64,000 nucleotides of DNA from an uncultured Hellea sp. GTDB lineage: Bacteria; Pseudomonadota; Alphaproteobacteria; Caulobacterales; Maricaulaceae. Below are positions 36,679 through 46,006 of the stretch, piece by piece (position 1 is the first letter of the stretch; every line of letters begins with the position of its first letter). The stretch covers positions 62,001 to 126,000 of the forward strand of contig CALLMD010000001.1 in the NCBI GenBank assembly GCA_938007935.1, given 5' to 3'. The position numbers and the translations under genes were made by a program. The notes under the pieces were generated by a model. The model saw nothing but the letters and a program-made list of their open reading frames with translations, was not told the DNA's origin and searched no databases.

Positions 36679-36737
36679 GAAATCAATATGTTGTGGCAAT
36701 ATACAAAGGGAAATTTTTCTAATAATCCAGAGATTAC

Positions 36738-37598
36738 ATGGCTTGGCTTGCAAAAACCGCCATGTTACGCCGCCTTATGACTCAGATGACCGACAGCCTT
36801 ACAAAAACCCCGCCCACTGCCCGGCAATTTGGCGCGGTGAACTGGATGGGACTGGCTACGCTCTATAAAAAAGAGTGCCGCCGCTTTCTAAAAGTCTTCC
36901 CGCAGACCTTACTCGCGCCGATTATCTCCAATCTCTTATTCATGACAGTCTTTGTGCTGGCCTTTGCGGAACAGCGCGGCGGCGGTAGTCCTGAATTCAT
37001 TAAATTTCTTGCCCCCGGCCTTGTCATGCTCGGGATCTTAAATAATGCAGCGGCCAATAGCTCATCTTCTATGATGACCAGCAAAATGAATGGCAGCGTG
37101 ATTGATGTTCTCATGCCGCCGCTTTCTTATTATGAGCTCGCCCTTGGTTATATTGGCGGCGCGATGACGCGAGGTATTGTTGTGGCAATTGCGACGGCCA
37201 TAGCTCTCTCCATTTTTTTCACCCCGCTTATCCCGATGCATTGGTGGGCCGTGATTTACTTCAGCCTGTCAGCGGCGGCGGCGCTTGCCATGATCGGCAC
37301 ATTATCTGGCATATGGGCAGAAAAATTTGACCAACTCGCTGTGGTCAATCAATTTATCATTCTCCCGCTCTCTTACCTCTCGGGCACATTTTATCATATC
37401 GACATCTTGCCAGAGCTGTTCCAAAAAATCTCTCTCGCCAACCCGCTCTTCTATCTCATTGATGGTTTTCGATATGGCTTTTTGGGCGAGTCAGATGGCA
37501 ATGTCATGACGGGCGTCATTTTAATTGCCATTATCAATATCATTTTATTTGTGCTTGTCCTGAAAGTTCTAAAATCAGGCTGGCGGCTCAAAGCTTAA
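36738..37598 (+). CDS. ABC-2 type transporter permease
   Basis: 286 residues with six hydrophobic segments in the ABC-2 (YadH-like) pattern. Marks are TLYKKECRRFLKVFPQTLLAPIISNLLF, FLAPGLVMLGILNNAAANSS, and FILPLSYLSGTFYHIDILPELFQ plus NPLFYLIDGFRYG. Such permeases export lipid-linked sugars, polysaccharide or drugs. Its partner ATPase is not in this neighbourhood: the next gene is argD, 21 bases later, and gcrA lies on the other side. Start is taken as ATG 36738; methionines at codons 9, 14 and 17 are alternatives. Confidence 0.82.
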   Translation: MAWLAKTAMLRRLMTQMTDSLTKTPPTARQFGAVNWMGLATLYKKECRRFLKVFPQTLLAPIISNLLFMTVFVLAFAEQRGGGSPEFIKFLAPGLVMLGILNNAAANSSSSMMTSKMNGSVIDVLMPPLSYYELALGYIGGAMTRGIVVAIATAIALSIFFTPLIPMHWWAVIYFSLSAAAALAMIGTLSGIWAEKFDQLAVVNQFIILPLSYLSGTFYHIDILPELFQKISLANPLFYLIDGFRYGFLGESDGNVMTGVILIAIINIILFVLVLKVLKSGWRLKA

Positions 37599-37619
37599 AC
37601 TCAAATCAAGGACCTTCCC

Positions 37620-38822
37620 ATGGCACATGATGACAATCTCTATGACTGCTACAAACCGCCCGCGCAGGAATTTGTCCGCGGCGAAGGCGCTTATCTCTAC
37701 ACAGAAAATGGAGATAAATATCTCGACTTTATTGCGGGCATTTCCGTCAACTGTCTGGGTCACGGCAACCCTATCACGGTGAATGCCCTGAAGGAACAGG
37801 CCGATAAAGTCTGGCATGTCTCGGGTATGTTCCAGCTCACAGGCGCAAAACAGCTCGCCAAGAAATATTGCGACGCCTTGCCCTTTGCGGAGAAAGTTTT
37901 TTTCACCAATTCAGGCGCAGAAGCCATTGAATGCGCGATGAAAACAGCGCGTAAATATCACTATGATAATGGCAACCCGCAGCGCTATGAAATTATCACC
38001 TTCCAAGGCGCGTTTCATGGCCGCACATTTGCGACGATCAATGCAGGCGGTAATCCGAAATACCTCAAAGGCTTTGGACCCAACCTACCCGGCTTTGTGC
38101 ATCTACCCTTTGGCGATCATGACGCGCTCAAAGAAGCCATCTCAGACAAAACAGCCGCAATCCTTGTTGAGCCCGTTCAAGGCGAAGGCGGGCTACGCCC
38201 GCTACCCGAAGTCTGCCTGCGTAGCCTCAGAGAGCTTTGCGATGAAGAAGGCATACTTTTGATTTATGATGAAGTGCAATGCGGGGCTAGCCGCACAGGC
38301 AAACTCTTCGCCCATCAATGGGCTGAGAACGCAGAACCCGACATCATGGCCGTCGCCAAAGGCGTGGGGGGTGGTTTCCCCATGGGCGCCTGTATCGCAA
38401 CCAAAGCCGCAGCGGCGGGCATGGTGCCAGGCACACATGGGAGCACATATGGCGGCAACCCGCTGGCCATGGCGGTTGGCAATGCTGTCTTTGACGAAAT
38501 TTCAAAACCAGAATTTCTTCAGCACGTTGTAAAAGTCTCGAACTTCCTCAAGCAACAATTTGAATCTCTTAAAGACGAGTTTCCAGATGTGGTTGACGAA
38601 CTACGCGGCAAAGGCTTGCTCTGCGGCATGAAACTTAAAAAGCCTGCTCTTGATGTGCGCAAAATGGCGCTGGAACATGGCCTACTTGGCGGCAGCGCAG
38701 GTGACAACACGCTGCGCCTCGCCCCCGCCCTCATCATCACAGAAGACCATGTTCGTGAAGCGGTGGGGATTTTACGCAAATGTTTCAAAGAAGCACAAAG
38801 CTTAGATGATTTTGAAGGGTAG
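37620..38822 (+). CDS. argD: Acetylornithine/succinyldiaminopimelate aminotransferase
   Basis: A 400-residue class III PLP aminotransferase that makes N-acetylornithine in arginine synthesis and may serve the lysine pathway. Asp217 (YDEVQCG) contacts PLP and Lys247 (AVAKGVGGGFPMGA) is the Schiff-base lysine; NSGAEAIE (97-104) binds the phosphate. GSTYGGNPLA and LLIYDEVQCG are standard. The ATG at 37620 has AAGGACC in front. In many alphaproteobacteria argF follows directly; here argF is nearly 3 kb further on. Confidence 0.92.
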   Translation: MAHDDNLYDCYKPPAQEFVRGEGAYLYTENGDKYLDFIAGISVNCLGHGNPITVNALKEQADKVWHVSGMFQLTGAKQLAKKYCDALPFAEKVFFTNSGAEAIECAMKTARKYHYDNGNPQRYEIITFQGAFHGRTFATINAGGNPKYLKGFGPNLPGFVHLPFGDHDALKEAISDKTAAILVEPVQGEGGLRPLPEVCLRSLRELCDEEGILLIYDEVQCGASRTGKLFAHQWAENAEPDIMAVAKGVGGGFPMGACIATKAAAAGMVPGTHGSTYGGNPLAMAVGNAVFDEISKPEFLQHVVKVSNFLKQQFESLKDEFPDVVDELRGKGLLCGMKLKKPALDVRKMALEHGLLGGSAGDNTLRLAPALIITEDHVREAVGILRKCFKEAQSLDDFEG

Positions 38823-38908
38823 CTACGAAATTAACAGCGCCGCTTTTAAGCCAATATAATGCCTGATTATCGGCGACATGCGTGTTGGTTTGAACATAGT
38901 CTGTTTCA

Positions 38909-39826
38909 ATGACATCAAACATAAACCAACAAATGAGCCTGACCGATATTCTCATATTGGTTACGCTGTCTATTTTATGGGGCGGGTCATTTTTCTTTAT
39001 TGAAGTTTTAGTCGATCATCTTCCGCCTCTCACCATTGTAACGGCCCGTGTAGGGCTCGCCGCATTTGCCCTTTGGGGGATTGTCTTGGCGCGCAAGCTC
39101 CCATTGCCTAAAACCAAGGCGCAATGGAGCGCGCTTTTTGTCATTGGGTTTTTAAATAATGCACTGCCCTTTTGCTTAATTACCTGGGGGCAAACCCAGA
39201 TTAATTCAGGACTGGCCTCCATCTTCAATGCGACAACACCGTTTTTCACGGTTCTAGTTGCGGGGGCGCTCCTGACCGATGAGCGGATAACCAAGCCAAA
39301 ACTAGCAGGCGTCATTATCGGGTTACTCGGCACCGCCGTGCTTATCGGCCCTGATGCGTTAAAAGGCGTGACAGGCTCTATGCTAGGACAGCTTGCCGTT
39401 ATGGGGGCGGCGATTTCCTATGCATTTGCAGGGACATATGCGCGGCGTTTTAAAAAATGGGGATTATCACCTTTGATCGTAGCTACGGGACAGGTGAGCA
39501 TGGCGGCACTTATGCTCTTACCCCTTATGCTTTTTATCGACAGACCTTGGGTGAATTTCGCTATGCCTTTTGACGCGATTTGGGCCATCGCCGGTCTCGC
39601 CTTTTTTAGCACCGTTATCGCCTATAACCTCTATTTTCGGCTTATCGCCTCAGCGGGCGCTACCAATGCCGCCCTTGTGACGTTCCTCATTCCGATTTCC
39701 GCAATTTTATTAGGCGTCACGATTTTGGGTGAGAGCTTTACGCGGCTTCAAGCCATTGGCATGGGGTTAATTGGCGTGGGGCTGCTAGTGATGGACGGGC
39801 GGGTGTTTAGTGGCACCAAGCAATAG
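38909..39826 (+). CDS. DMT-superfamily (EamA) transporter
   Basis: A 305-residue inner-membrane protein with ten helices in two EamA repeats: the first holds SILWGGSFFFIEVLVDHLPP and the second begins at LGQLAVMGAAISYAFAGTYARRFKKW. NSGLASIFNATTPFFTVLVAG and ASAGATNAALVTFLIPISAILLG are the two conserved repeat ends. Such proteins export amino acids or other small metabolites; the substrate is unknown. Starts at 38909 or 38933 (ATG ninth codon) are both possible. It lies between argD and argF on the same strand. Confidence 0.88.
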   Translation: MTSNINQQMSLTDILILVTLSILWGGSFFFIEVLVDHLPPLTIVTARVGLAAFALWGIVLARKLPLPKTKAQWSALFVIGFLNNALPFCLITWGQTQINSGLASIFNATTPFFTVLVAGALLTDERITKPKLAGVIIGLLGTAVLIGPDALKGVTGSMLGQLAVMGAAISYAFAGTYARRFKKWGLSPLIVATGQVSMAALMLLPLMLFIDRPWVNFAMPFDAIWAIAGLAFFSTVIAYNLYFRLIASAGATNAALVTFLIPISAILLGVTILGESFTRLQAIGMGLIGVGLLVMDGRVFSGTKQ

Positions 39827-39832
39827 ATGATT

Positions 39833-40333
39833 TTACATAGAAATACTATAGATAAGCGCCAATATATTAGAAGAGAAATGTGCTATCACACTATACCAAT
39901 AAGACAGCCTTGGAGACTGACTCTTAGTTAAAAACAAATAGAACAGACAAAAAACAAAGAAACCGCTAGCACCATTTATTCCATGAACTTGACCCCCATG
40001 AAAGAAAAATGCAACGGTAGTTATGGAAATAATGATGAGTAAATTCCTAGACTTAAAAATAAGCTTACATAATGGAAATATTAAATTTTCAAGAATTGGA
40101 GCAACTATCAATACTATGAACAGACGGTATAACGAATAATTCCACTCGTAATTATCTTTTAGGCCAAGTAATGAATTTGGGACCGAAGTGTCCAAGCTAA
40201 CAGACTCATATGGAAAATACTCAGCAGTTACAAAAATGAAAGCGTAGACTATTGCGCCGAATAACTTGGCTACAGCTCCCACTAGTAGCGATGCCAAAAT
40301 CAGCCGAGATGATATTCTTTCTTGCTTATCCAT
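39833..40333 (-). CDS. CPBP-like intramembrane protease homolog, diverged
   Basis: 166 residues from ATG 40333, with about five hydrophobic helices. It fits the CPBP/Abi layout: motif 1 appears as APILENLIFP where the family has EE-x3-R, motif 2 as FFFHGGQVHG, and motif 3 as IAHFSSN (H-x3-N). Loss of the second Glu and the Arg in motif 1 suggests it may be inactive or use other residues. The region 39830-40460 is visibly richer in A and T than its surroundings, hinting at recent acquisition. A longer frame to 40366 is less likely. Confidence 0.55.
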   Translation of the reverse strand: MDKQERISSRLILASLLVGAVAKLFGAIVYAFIFVTAEYFPYESVSLDTSVPNSLLGLKDNYEWNYSLYRLFIVLIVAPILENLIFPLCKLIFKSRNLLIIISITTVAFFFHGGQVHGINGASGFFVFCLFYLFLTKSQSPRLSYWYSVIAHFSSNILALIYSISM

Positions 40334-40463
40334 AATAACTAAACATTCAAACAATCGTAATCCCAAAAGTCAAATATAGGCAACTAACGAGCAATATTTC
40401 GGATAATAGCAAAGATAACTAAACAACTAAAATCACTCAGTTTAAATTAACCGAACACAGACC

Positions 40464-41594
40464 TTATAACGCGCCAGTTTGATAGAGCCATATCTTGAGC
40501 CCGCCATGGGGTATAGGCGCGCTGGGCGGGAGCCACGGCAGCTTTGTCGCCTCTGCGAGGGGTTTGTCGGCCACAATCATGCCCACGCGCCAGCCCGTAA
40601 AATGGGCGCGCATAACCTCGCCAAAGCTTTCATAAAGCGCGAAAAGCTCTCTCTTATTGCCAATGCGAATGCCGTAAGGCGGGTTGACCATCACGAGGCC
40701 GGGCGGCCCTTCTGGGCGCTTAAGTTTTGACAAGGATTTCGCCGTGAATTGACAAACCCCATCAACACCCCCGCGGGCGGCATTAGCGCGGGCTGATTCG
40801 ATAACTTTTGCATTGCGGTCAAAGCCGTAAAATTGCGGCTTTATCTCTCTTGTAAACCAAGTCTCTTTCATTGCTTGCACGGCATCCGCGTCATAACTGA
40901 CCAATTTTTCAAAGGCGAAATGGCGATCGCGCCCCGCCAGTAAATTGGCGGCAATTTCTGCGGCTTCTATCGGGTAAGTGCCAGAACCGCACATAGGGTC
41001 TAGCACAGGCTCGCGCCGATTATACCCACAGGCCCTCAGCGTCATGGCCGCGATTGTCTCGCGCAAAGGCGCTTTGCCCATAGCCTGTTTATGCCCGCGT
41101 TTATGCAGCGGCGCGCCTGATGTATCGATTGAAAGGCTAACAACATTACGCGCAATGCGGGCTTTAATCAGTATATCGGCCTCCTCAAGTGAAGTCGCAA
41201 TTGGCGCGCCGAGGCTACCTTGAATAGCGGCTTCAAGGCGCTGCGTGGCCGCGCCTTGGTGATAGATTTTACTCTGACGGTTCGTGCTAACCTCGACTTT
41301 AACGGAATGGGCGGGGGTCAGGTAATCCGCCCATGGGAACTGGCGCGCGCGTTTATCGAGCTGTGCCAGATGCATTGCGCGAAATTCACCGATACGCGCA
41401 AGCACTTTTGAGGCCCCGCGCAGCACCAGATTGGCGCGCCAGACATCCCTCCATCCGCCGCGAATGGTCACGCCGCCGCTCATCTCTTTGGGTTTACGAA
41501 AGCCTTGTTCACACACTTCCGCGTAAAGATAGCTCTCAAGGCCCGGTAGGGTCACAAGTAAAATTTCAAAATCTGATTGCGGCGAGCCAGTCAT
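40464..41594 (-). CDS. THUMP-domain rRNA guanine-N2 methyltransferase (RlmL N-terminal type)
   Basis: 376 residues from ATG 41594. The open frame continues upstream to 42029 but that part is antisense to argF and is not gene-like. A ferredoxin-like/THUMP region (about 10-150) precedes a class I methyltransferase with DPMCGSGTYPIEAAEIA (199-215) as SAM motif I and NPPYG (304-308) as motif IV. These match the RlmL/YcbY m2G enzymes of 23S rRNA. It diverges from argF across about 100 bases. Confidence 0.85.
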   Translation of the reverse strand: MTGSPQSDFEILLVTLPGLESYLYAEVCEQGFRKPKEMSGGVTIRGGWRDVWRANLVLRGASKVLARIGEFRAMHLAQLDKRARQFPWADYLTPAHSVKVEVSTNRQSKIYHQGAATQRLEAAIQGSLGAPIATSLEEADILIKARIARNVVSLSIDTSGAPLHKRGHKQAMGKAPLRETIAAMTLRACGYNRREPVLDPMCGSGTYPIEAAEIAANLLAGRDRHFAFEKLVSYDADAVQAMKETWFTREIKPQFYGFDRNAKVIESARANAARGGVDGVCQFTAKSLSKLKRPEGPPGLVMVNPPYGIRIGNKRELFALYESFGEVMRAHFTGWRVGMIVADKPLAEATKLPWLPPSAPIPHGGLKIWLYQTGAL

Positions 41595-41694
41595 ATAAGC
41601 CGCCCTATCATGGCTTGATGCGTTGGCGCAGTATAAAATTTCTCTTCCCTCTGCGCCGAGATTTCGGTAAAGGTTCTTTTTGCGCGAGGCTGAG

Positions 41695-42624
41695 ATGTCC
41701 AACCCAAAACACTTTTTATCGCTCGCCGATGTCCCGGCCAGTGAGCTACGCTCAATATTGGACGAAGCCCACCGGATTAAAAAAGCACGTAGTGGATATC
41801 CCAAAGGCCGCATTGATGCGGACGCGCCCTTTACCGGCGAAACGCTCGCGCTCATTTTTGAAAAATCCTCGACCCGTACTCGGTTTAGTTTCGATATGGG
41901 GATGCGCCAATTAGGCGGGAGCTCTATCACCGCGACAAGCAATGATATGCAAATCGGGCGCGGTGAAACCATTGAAGATACCGCCAAAGTGCTCTCGCGG
42001 TTTGTTGACGGGATTATGCTGCGCGCCAATAGTCATGAGACCCTCACGGCTTTAGCGCATAATGCGAGGATCCCTGTGATTAACGGCCTGACCGATTATA
42101 ATCACCCTTGCCAAATCATGGCCGATCTCGAAACGCTGGAAGAGCGCGGCGGCGCGCTCTCGGATATGACCTTAACATGGGTGGGTGATGGCAATAATGT
42201 CGCCGTAAGCTTTGTCAACGCAGCGGCCAAATTTGGCTATAAGCTGCGCATTTCCTGCCCAGATGGTTATACCGTACAAGGCCAAGGCATTGAGGCCGCG
42301 CGCGGCCAAGGGGCGAGCATTGAAACTATCACAGATCCGCTTAGCGCCTGTAAAGATACGGATGTTGTTATCGCGGATACATTTGTCTCTATGGGCGATA
42401 CGGACGCCGACAAACGCCTCTCTGACCTTATGGGTCATCAGGTCAATGACGCCCTTATGAACGCGGCCGCCAAAGACGCTATTTTCTTACATTGCCTGCC
42501 TGCCCACCGCGGCGAAGAAGTCAGCGCCAGCGTTATTGACGGCCCACAAAGCGCGGTCTTTGACGAAGCCGAAAACAGACTTCACGCGCAAAAGGCGATT
42601 ATCCGTTGGTGCTTTAACGCTTAG
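41695..42624 (+). CDS. argF: Ornithine carbamoyltransferase
   Basis: A 309-residue enzyme of arginine synthesis that joins carbamoyl phosphate to ornithine to give citrulline. SSTRTR (58-63) binds carbamoyl phosphate, HPCQ (137-140) is catalytic, and [10 protein letters not shown] near residue 265 holds the ornithine-side cysteine. The start ATG 41695 follows GAGGCTGAG; the earlier codon at 41680 is not needed. It is probably expressed independently of argD because the genes between include one on the other strand. Confidence 0.95.
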   Translation: MSNPKHFLSLADVPASELRSILDEAHRIKKARSGYPKGRIDADAPFTGETLALIFEKSSTRTRFSFDMGMRQLGGSSITATSNDMQIGRGETIEDTAKVLSRFVDGIMLRANSHETLTALAHNARIPVINGLTDYNHPCQIMADLETLEERGGALSDMTLTWVGDGNNVAVSFVNAAAKFGYKLRISCPDGYTVQGQGIEAARGQGASIETITDPLSACKDTDVVIADTFVSMGDTDADKRLSDLMGHQVNDALMNAAAKDAIFLHCLPAHRGEEVSASVIDGPQSAVFDEAENRLHAQKAIIRWCFNA

Positions 42625-42637
42625 GGCCTGAGGACGC

Positions 42638-44305
42638 TTAAGGCGTTTTCTCAAAAACAGTTTCGCCGTTAATGACTGTTCGCAAGACAGAAATATTTTG
42701 AATATTTACGGGACTAACGGCGCGCGGATCATTTGATAACACAACGAAGTCAGCGCGTTTCCCCGCTTCTAATGTACCCGACACATCTTCTTCGCGCATG
42801 GCAAATGCGTTAGAAACTGTATAGGCCGTCATCGCCTCTTGGGCGGTTATCTTTTGTTCGGGTATCCAGCCATCTGGATTAGCATCATCTGTCGTGCGCC
42901 GCGTTACCGCTGCATAAACGCCTTTTATCGGAGAGAGCGGCGCGACTGGCCAATCAGAGCCAAATGTCAAAATTGCGCCTGCATCCACAATAGACCGAAA
43001 GGCATATGTCGTCTTTGCCCGCTCAGCTCCAATACGGCCCTGTGCCCAGCGTCCATCATCAATTGCGTGATAAGGCTGCATCGACGCGATGATGCCGCTA
43101 TCGGCAATCGCTTGGATAGCATCGGCGCTGGGGTGCTGGAAATGCTCTATCCGGTAACGGCGCGCGGCAATATCGTCACCCGCAATATCACGCATGGCGC
43201 TAATGGCGACATCTATCGCCTTATCGCCTATGGCGTGGATAGTTAGCGGCATGGCGGCATCATCGACGGCGCGCATCCAATCTGCGAAGGTCTTTGGCTC
43301 AACGATAGGAAAGCCTGAATTATCAGGCTCATCACTATAAGGCTCGTAGAACCATGCTGTACCCGACCCAAGCGAGCCATCAATTAAGCCTTTAATTCCG
43401 CCTAGTCCCAAAATATCATCCCCGCGGCCACGGGCCTGCACCGCCTTTAATCCATTTTCCCAATCTTCAATCGGGGTCGAGACGAACGCCCGAATTTTCA
43501 TAATATCGCGCGCTCTCGCCATTTCAAAAATATCGCGCATTGTCGTCTCGGTCGGATAACCCGTAACGGCGTGAACTTTGGTCAGGCCGAGGCTAAGCGC
43601 GTGTGTCTGCGCATTTTCAAATTGCTCCATAAGCTCATCATCGGAGGGCGGCGGAATGATGCTCAGCACCATATTAAGGGCATTATCTTTTAACAGGCCC
43701 GTCGGCTCACCGTCTGGGCCGCGCAATATTTCGCCGCCTTCTGGTGCTTGGGTATTCTTATCAATCCCTGCCAACCGCAAGGCCGCAGAATTGGCCAGCG
43801 CCATATGCCCGTCCAGCCGAATAACATAGACGGGAATATCCTCTGTCTGCGCGTCAATCCAAGATTTATGCGGCAGCTCCCCGCCCCATAATTCATGATC
43901 CCAATTCCCGTTTAAAACCCATGCGCCCTCTGGCCGTGTCTTGGCATAATCAATGATGCGTTTTGAAAACTCTGCGGGGGTCTTGGCATCACGCAAATCA
44001 ACAGAGGATAAAGCCGCGCCGCCTTCCATAAAATGAACGTGATTATCTATGAAGCCTGGCATCACAAACCGCCCGCCAAGATCAACAACCTTATGCGCCT
44101 CAATAGGTTTGGACGCGCCGGCATATAAAATATTTCCGGCTTTTACCGCGAGCCTATCAACAGGCTCCGCGCCCTTAACACCCGTCCAAATATTGCCGTT
44201 CACATAGAAGGTGTCAGCCATGTCAGCTTTGACAGTCGGATTGGAGCAAGCAGAAAATGCGGCCATGAGCGCAAGCAAAAAAATGGAGAGGATGTGTTTT
44301 ATCAT
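42638..44305 (-). CDS. Amidohydrolase family lipoprotein (YtcJ-like)
   Basis: 555 residues. The signal peptide ends in a lipobox with Cys20 (AFSAC), suggesting a lipid-anchored periplasmic enzyme. The amidohydrolase metal motif is DNHVHF (about 88-93), and later GNWDHE, GGIKGLIDGSLGSGTAW, IHAIGDKAID, RIEHFQ and FGSDWPVAPLSP follow in family order. Members hydrolyse N-acyl or cyclic amides; the substrate is unknown. It diverges from a sodium:alanine symporter gene, 59 bases apart, which may share control. Confidence 0.87.
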   Translation of the reverse strand: MIKHILSIFLLALMAAFSACSNPTVKADMADTFYVNGNIWTGVKGAEPVDRLAVKAGNILYAGASKPIEAHKVVDLGGRFVMPGFIDNHVHFMEGGAALSSVDLRDAKTPAEFSKRIIDYAKTRPEGAWVLNGNWDHELWGGELPHKSWIDAQTEDIPVYVIRLDGHMALANSAALRLAGIDKNTQAPEGGEILRGPDGEPTGLLKDNALNMVLSIIPPPSDDELMEQFENAQTHALSLGLTKVHAVTGYPTETTMRDIFEMARARDIMKIRAFVSTPIEDWENGLKAVQARGRGDDILGLGGIKGLIDGSLGSGTAWFYEPYSDEPDNSGFPIVEPKTFADWMRAVDDAAMPLTIHAIGDKAIDVAISAMRDIAGDDIAARRYRIEHFQHPSADAIQAIADSGIIASMQPYHAIDDGRWAQGRIGAERAKTTYAFRSIVDAGAILTFGSDWPVAPLSPIKGVYAAVTRRTTDDANPDGWIPEQKITAQEAMTAYTVSNAFAMREEDVSGTLEAGKRADFVVLSNDPRAVSPVNIQNISVLRTVINGETVFEKTP

Positions 44306-44364
44306 TGGTCAATTATGGGCGAGACGTTGACAGGCAGCAACACAAAACCTACATCCCGTCCTTC

Positions 44365-45900
44365 ATGCATTATTTAAATAGCTTTCTTAGCCGCACGTCT
44401 TTCCTGTTTTTATTTTTATATTACGCCCTTAAACCGCAAACCGTATTCGCCGCAGATGGCATCGACGCCGCTATAAACAAAGCGGTGCAGCCGCTGACAG
44501 ACGCGCTTTCCAGTTTTATTTTTTATGCGGTCAAAATCGGAAATGCTGAGCTGCCCCTTATTGTTGTCTGGCTGATTTTTGCGGCGTGTTTCTTCACGGT
44601 TTATCTCGGCTTTATCAATATTCGCGGCTTCAAACACGCCCTCGATATTGTCAGCGGTAAATTCACTAACGAAAGCGCTCCGAAGCAAAACGGCGAAATC
44701 ACCCATTTTCAAGCCCTCACGGCGGCTGTCTCTGGCACAGTCGGTATTGGCAATATTGGCGCGGTCGCTGTTACGGTTTCACTTGGCGGCCCAGGCGCTA
44801 TCTTTTGGGTCGCCGTTGCAGGATTTGTCGGCATGACAACGAAATTTGTCGAATGCACATTGGGCGTTAAATACCGCGTCGTAAATCCAGACGGCAGCGT
44901 TTCGGGCGGGCCGATGTATTACCTACGTGATGGCCTGAAAGCCAAAGGCATGGGCGGATTTGGCAAATTCCTAGGCATGTTCTTTGCCGTCAGCATCGTC
45001 ATAGGCTGCCTCGGTATTGGTAATATGTTCCAATCCAACCAAGCCTATGTGCAACTTGTCGAGGCCACTGGCGGTCAGGCCAGCGCACTACAAAATAAAG
45101 GTTGGCTCATCGGCCTTATCATGGCCGCTATGGTGGCGGTGATTATCATTGGCGGCATCAAATCGATCGCAAATATCACCTCAAAACTTATCCCTTTTAT
45201 GGTCCTGATTTATTTAATCGGCGCATTGATTGTGCTCGGCATGAACGTTGCGGAATTACCGCGTGCCTTTCGCGAAATCTTCACAGGCGCCTTCTCTATG
45301 AAAGGCGCAACGGGCGGCATTCTTGGCATCATGATTATTGGGTTCCAGCGCGCAGCCTTTTCTAATGAAGCAGGGCTTGGCTCTGCTGCTATCGCGCATT
45401 CCGCAGTCAAAACAGATACGCCCCTGACTGAGGGTTTTGTGGCTCTGCTAGAGCCTTTTATTGATACTGTTGTTATCTGTACGCTGACAGGCCTTGTGCT
45501 GGTGACATGTTTCCCGACAGAGACTCTAATGGACGGCGGGCTCTCTGGTATTGAGCTGACCTCGGCGGCTTTTGAATCTAAAATATCATGGTCGCCAGTA
45601 CCGCTCTCCTTTGTGGCCTTTATGTTTGCCTTCTCGACCATGCTGGCTTGGGCCTATTATGGCACAAAAGGCTGGACCTATATTTTCGGCGAAGGCAAAG
45701 GCAAAGAACTGATATTTAGCCTCATCTTCTGTATCTTCATCGTTATTGGGGCTTCAGTGCAGCTCAGCGCTATTCTAGATTTCGCTGACGCGCTTATTTT
45801 TGTCATGGCCATTCCCAACCTGATTGGCCTTTATATTTTCGCGCCAGAGATAAAGCGGGATTTGGTCGAGTATTGGAAAATGCGTGAGAGCAAAACCTGA
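44365..45900 (+). CDS. Sodium:alanine symporter (AGCS family)
   Basis: 511 residues from ATG 44365; the frame is open from 44305, but that extension is hydrophilic and begins at TTG. About 10-11 helices. The AGCS marks are HFQALTAAVSGTVGIGNIGAVAVTVSLGGPGAIFW, MTTKFVECTLGVKYR, GGPMYYL, NEAGLGSAAIAHSA and YYGTKGW. It takes up alanine or glycine with Na+. An N-terminal signal-like segment precedes the core. Neither start has a clear ribosome site. Confidence 0.9.
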   Translation: MHYLNSFLSRTSFLFLFLYYALKPQTVFAADGIDAAINKAVQPLTDALSSFIFYAVKIGNAELPLIVVWLIFAACFFTVYLGFINIRGFKHALDIVSGKFTNESAPKQNGEITHFQALTAAVSGTVGIGNIGAVAVTVSLGGPGAIFWVAVAGFVGMTTKFVECTLGVKYRVVNPDGSVSGGPMYYLRDGLKAKGMGGFGKFLGMFFAVSIVIGCLGIGNMFQSNQAYVQLVEATGGQASALQNKGWLIGLIMAAMVAVIIIGGIKSIANITSKLIPFMVLIYLIGALIVLGMNVAELPRAFREIFTGAFSMKGATGGILGIMIIGFQRAAFSNEAGLGSAAIAHSAVKTDTPLTEGFVALLEPFIDTVVICTLTGLVLVTCFPTETLMDGGLSGIELTSAAFESKISWSPVPLSFVAFMFAFSTMLAWAYYGTKGWTYIFGEGKGKELIFSLIFCIFIVIGASVQLSAILDFADALIFVMAIPNLIGLYIFAPEIKRDLVEYWKMRESKT

Positions 45901-46006
45901 CAATAAGCGTAATTCTGCCTTGCATATCCTTTAAGCTTTATCACATATAGCCCAATATATGACGCCCTAAATATAAGACAAACTAATTGGTCTTAAAGGA
46001 TATATT

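Noticed and set aside
41595-42029. N-terminal extension of the rRNA methyltransferase frame
   Set aside because: Much of it is antisense to argF and lacks family similarity; the ATG at 41594 begins the THUMP region.
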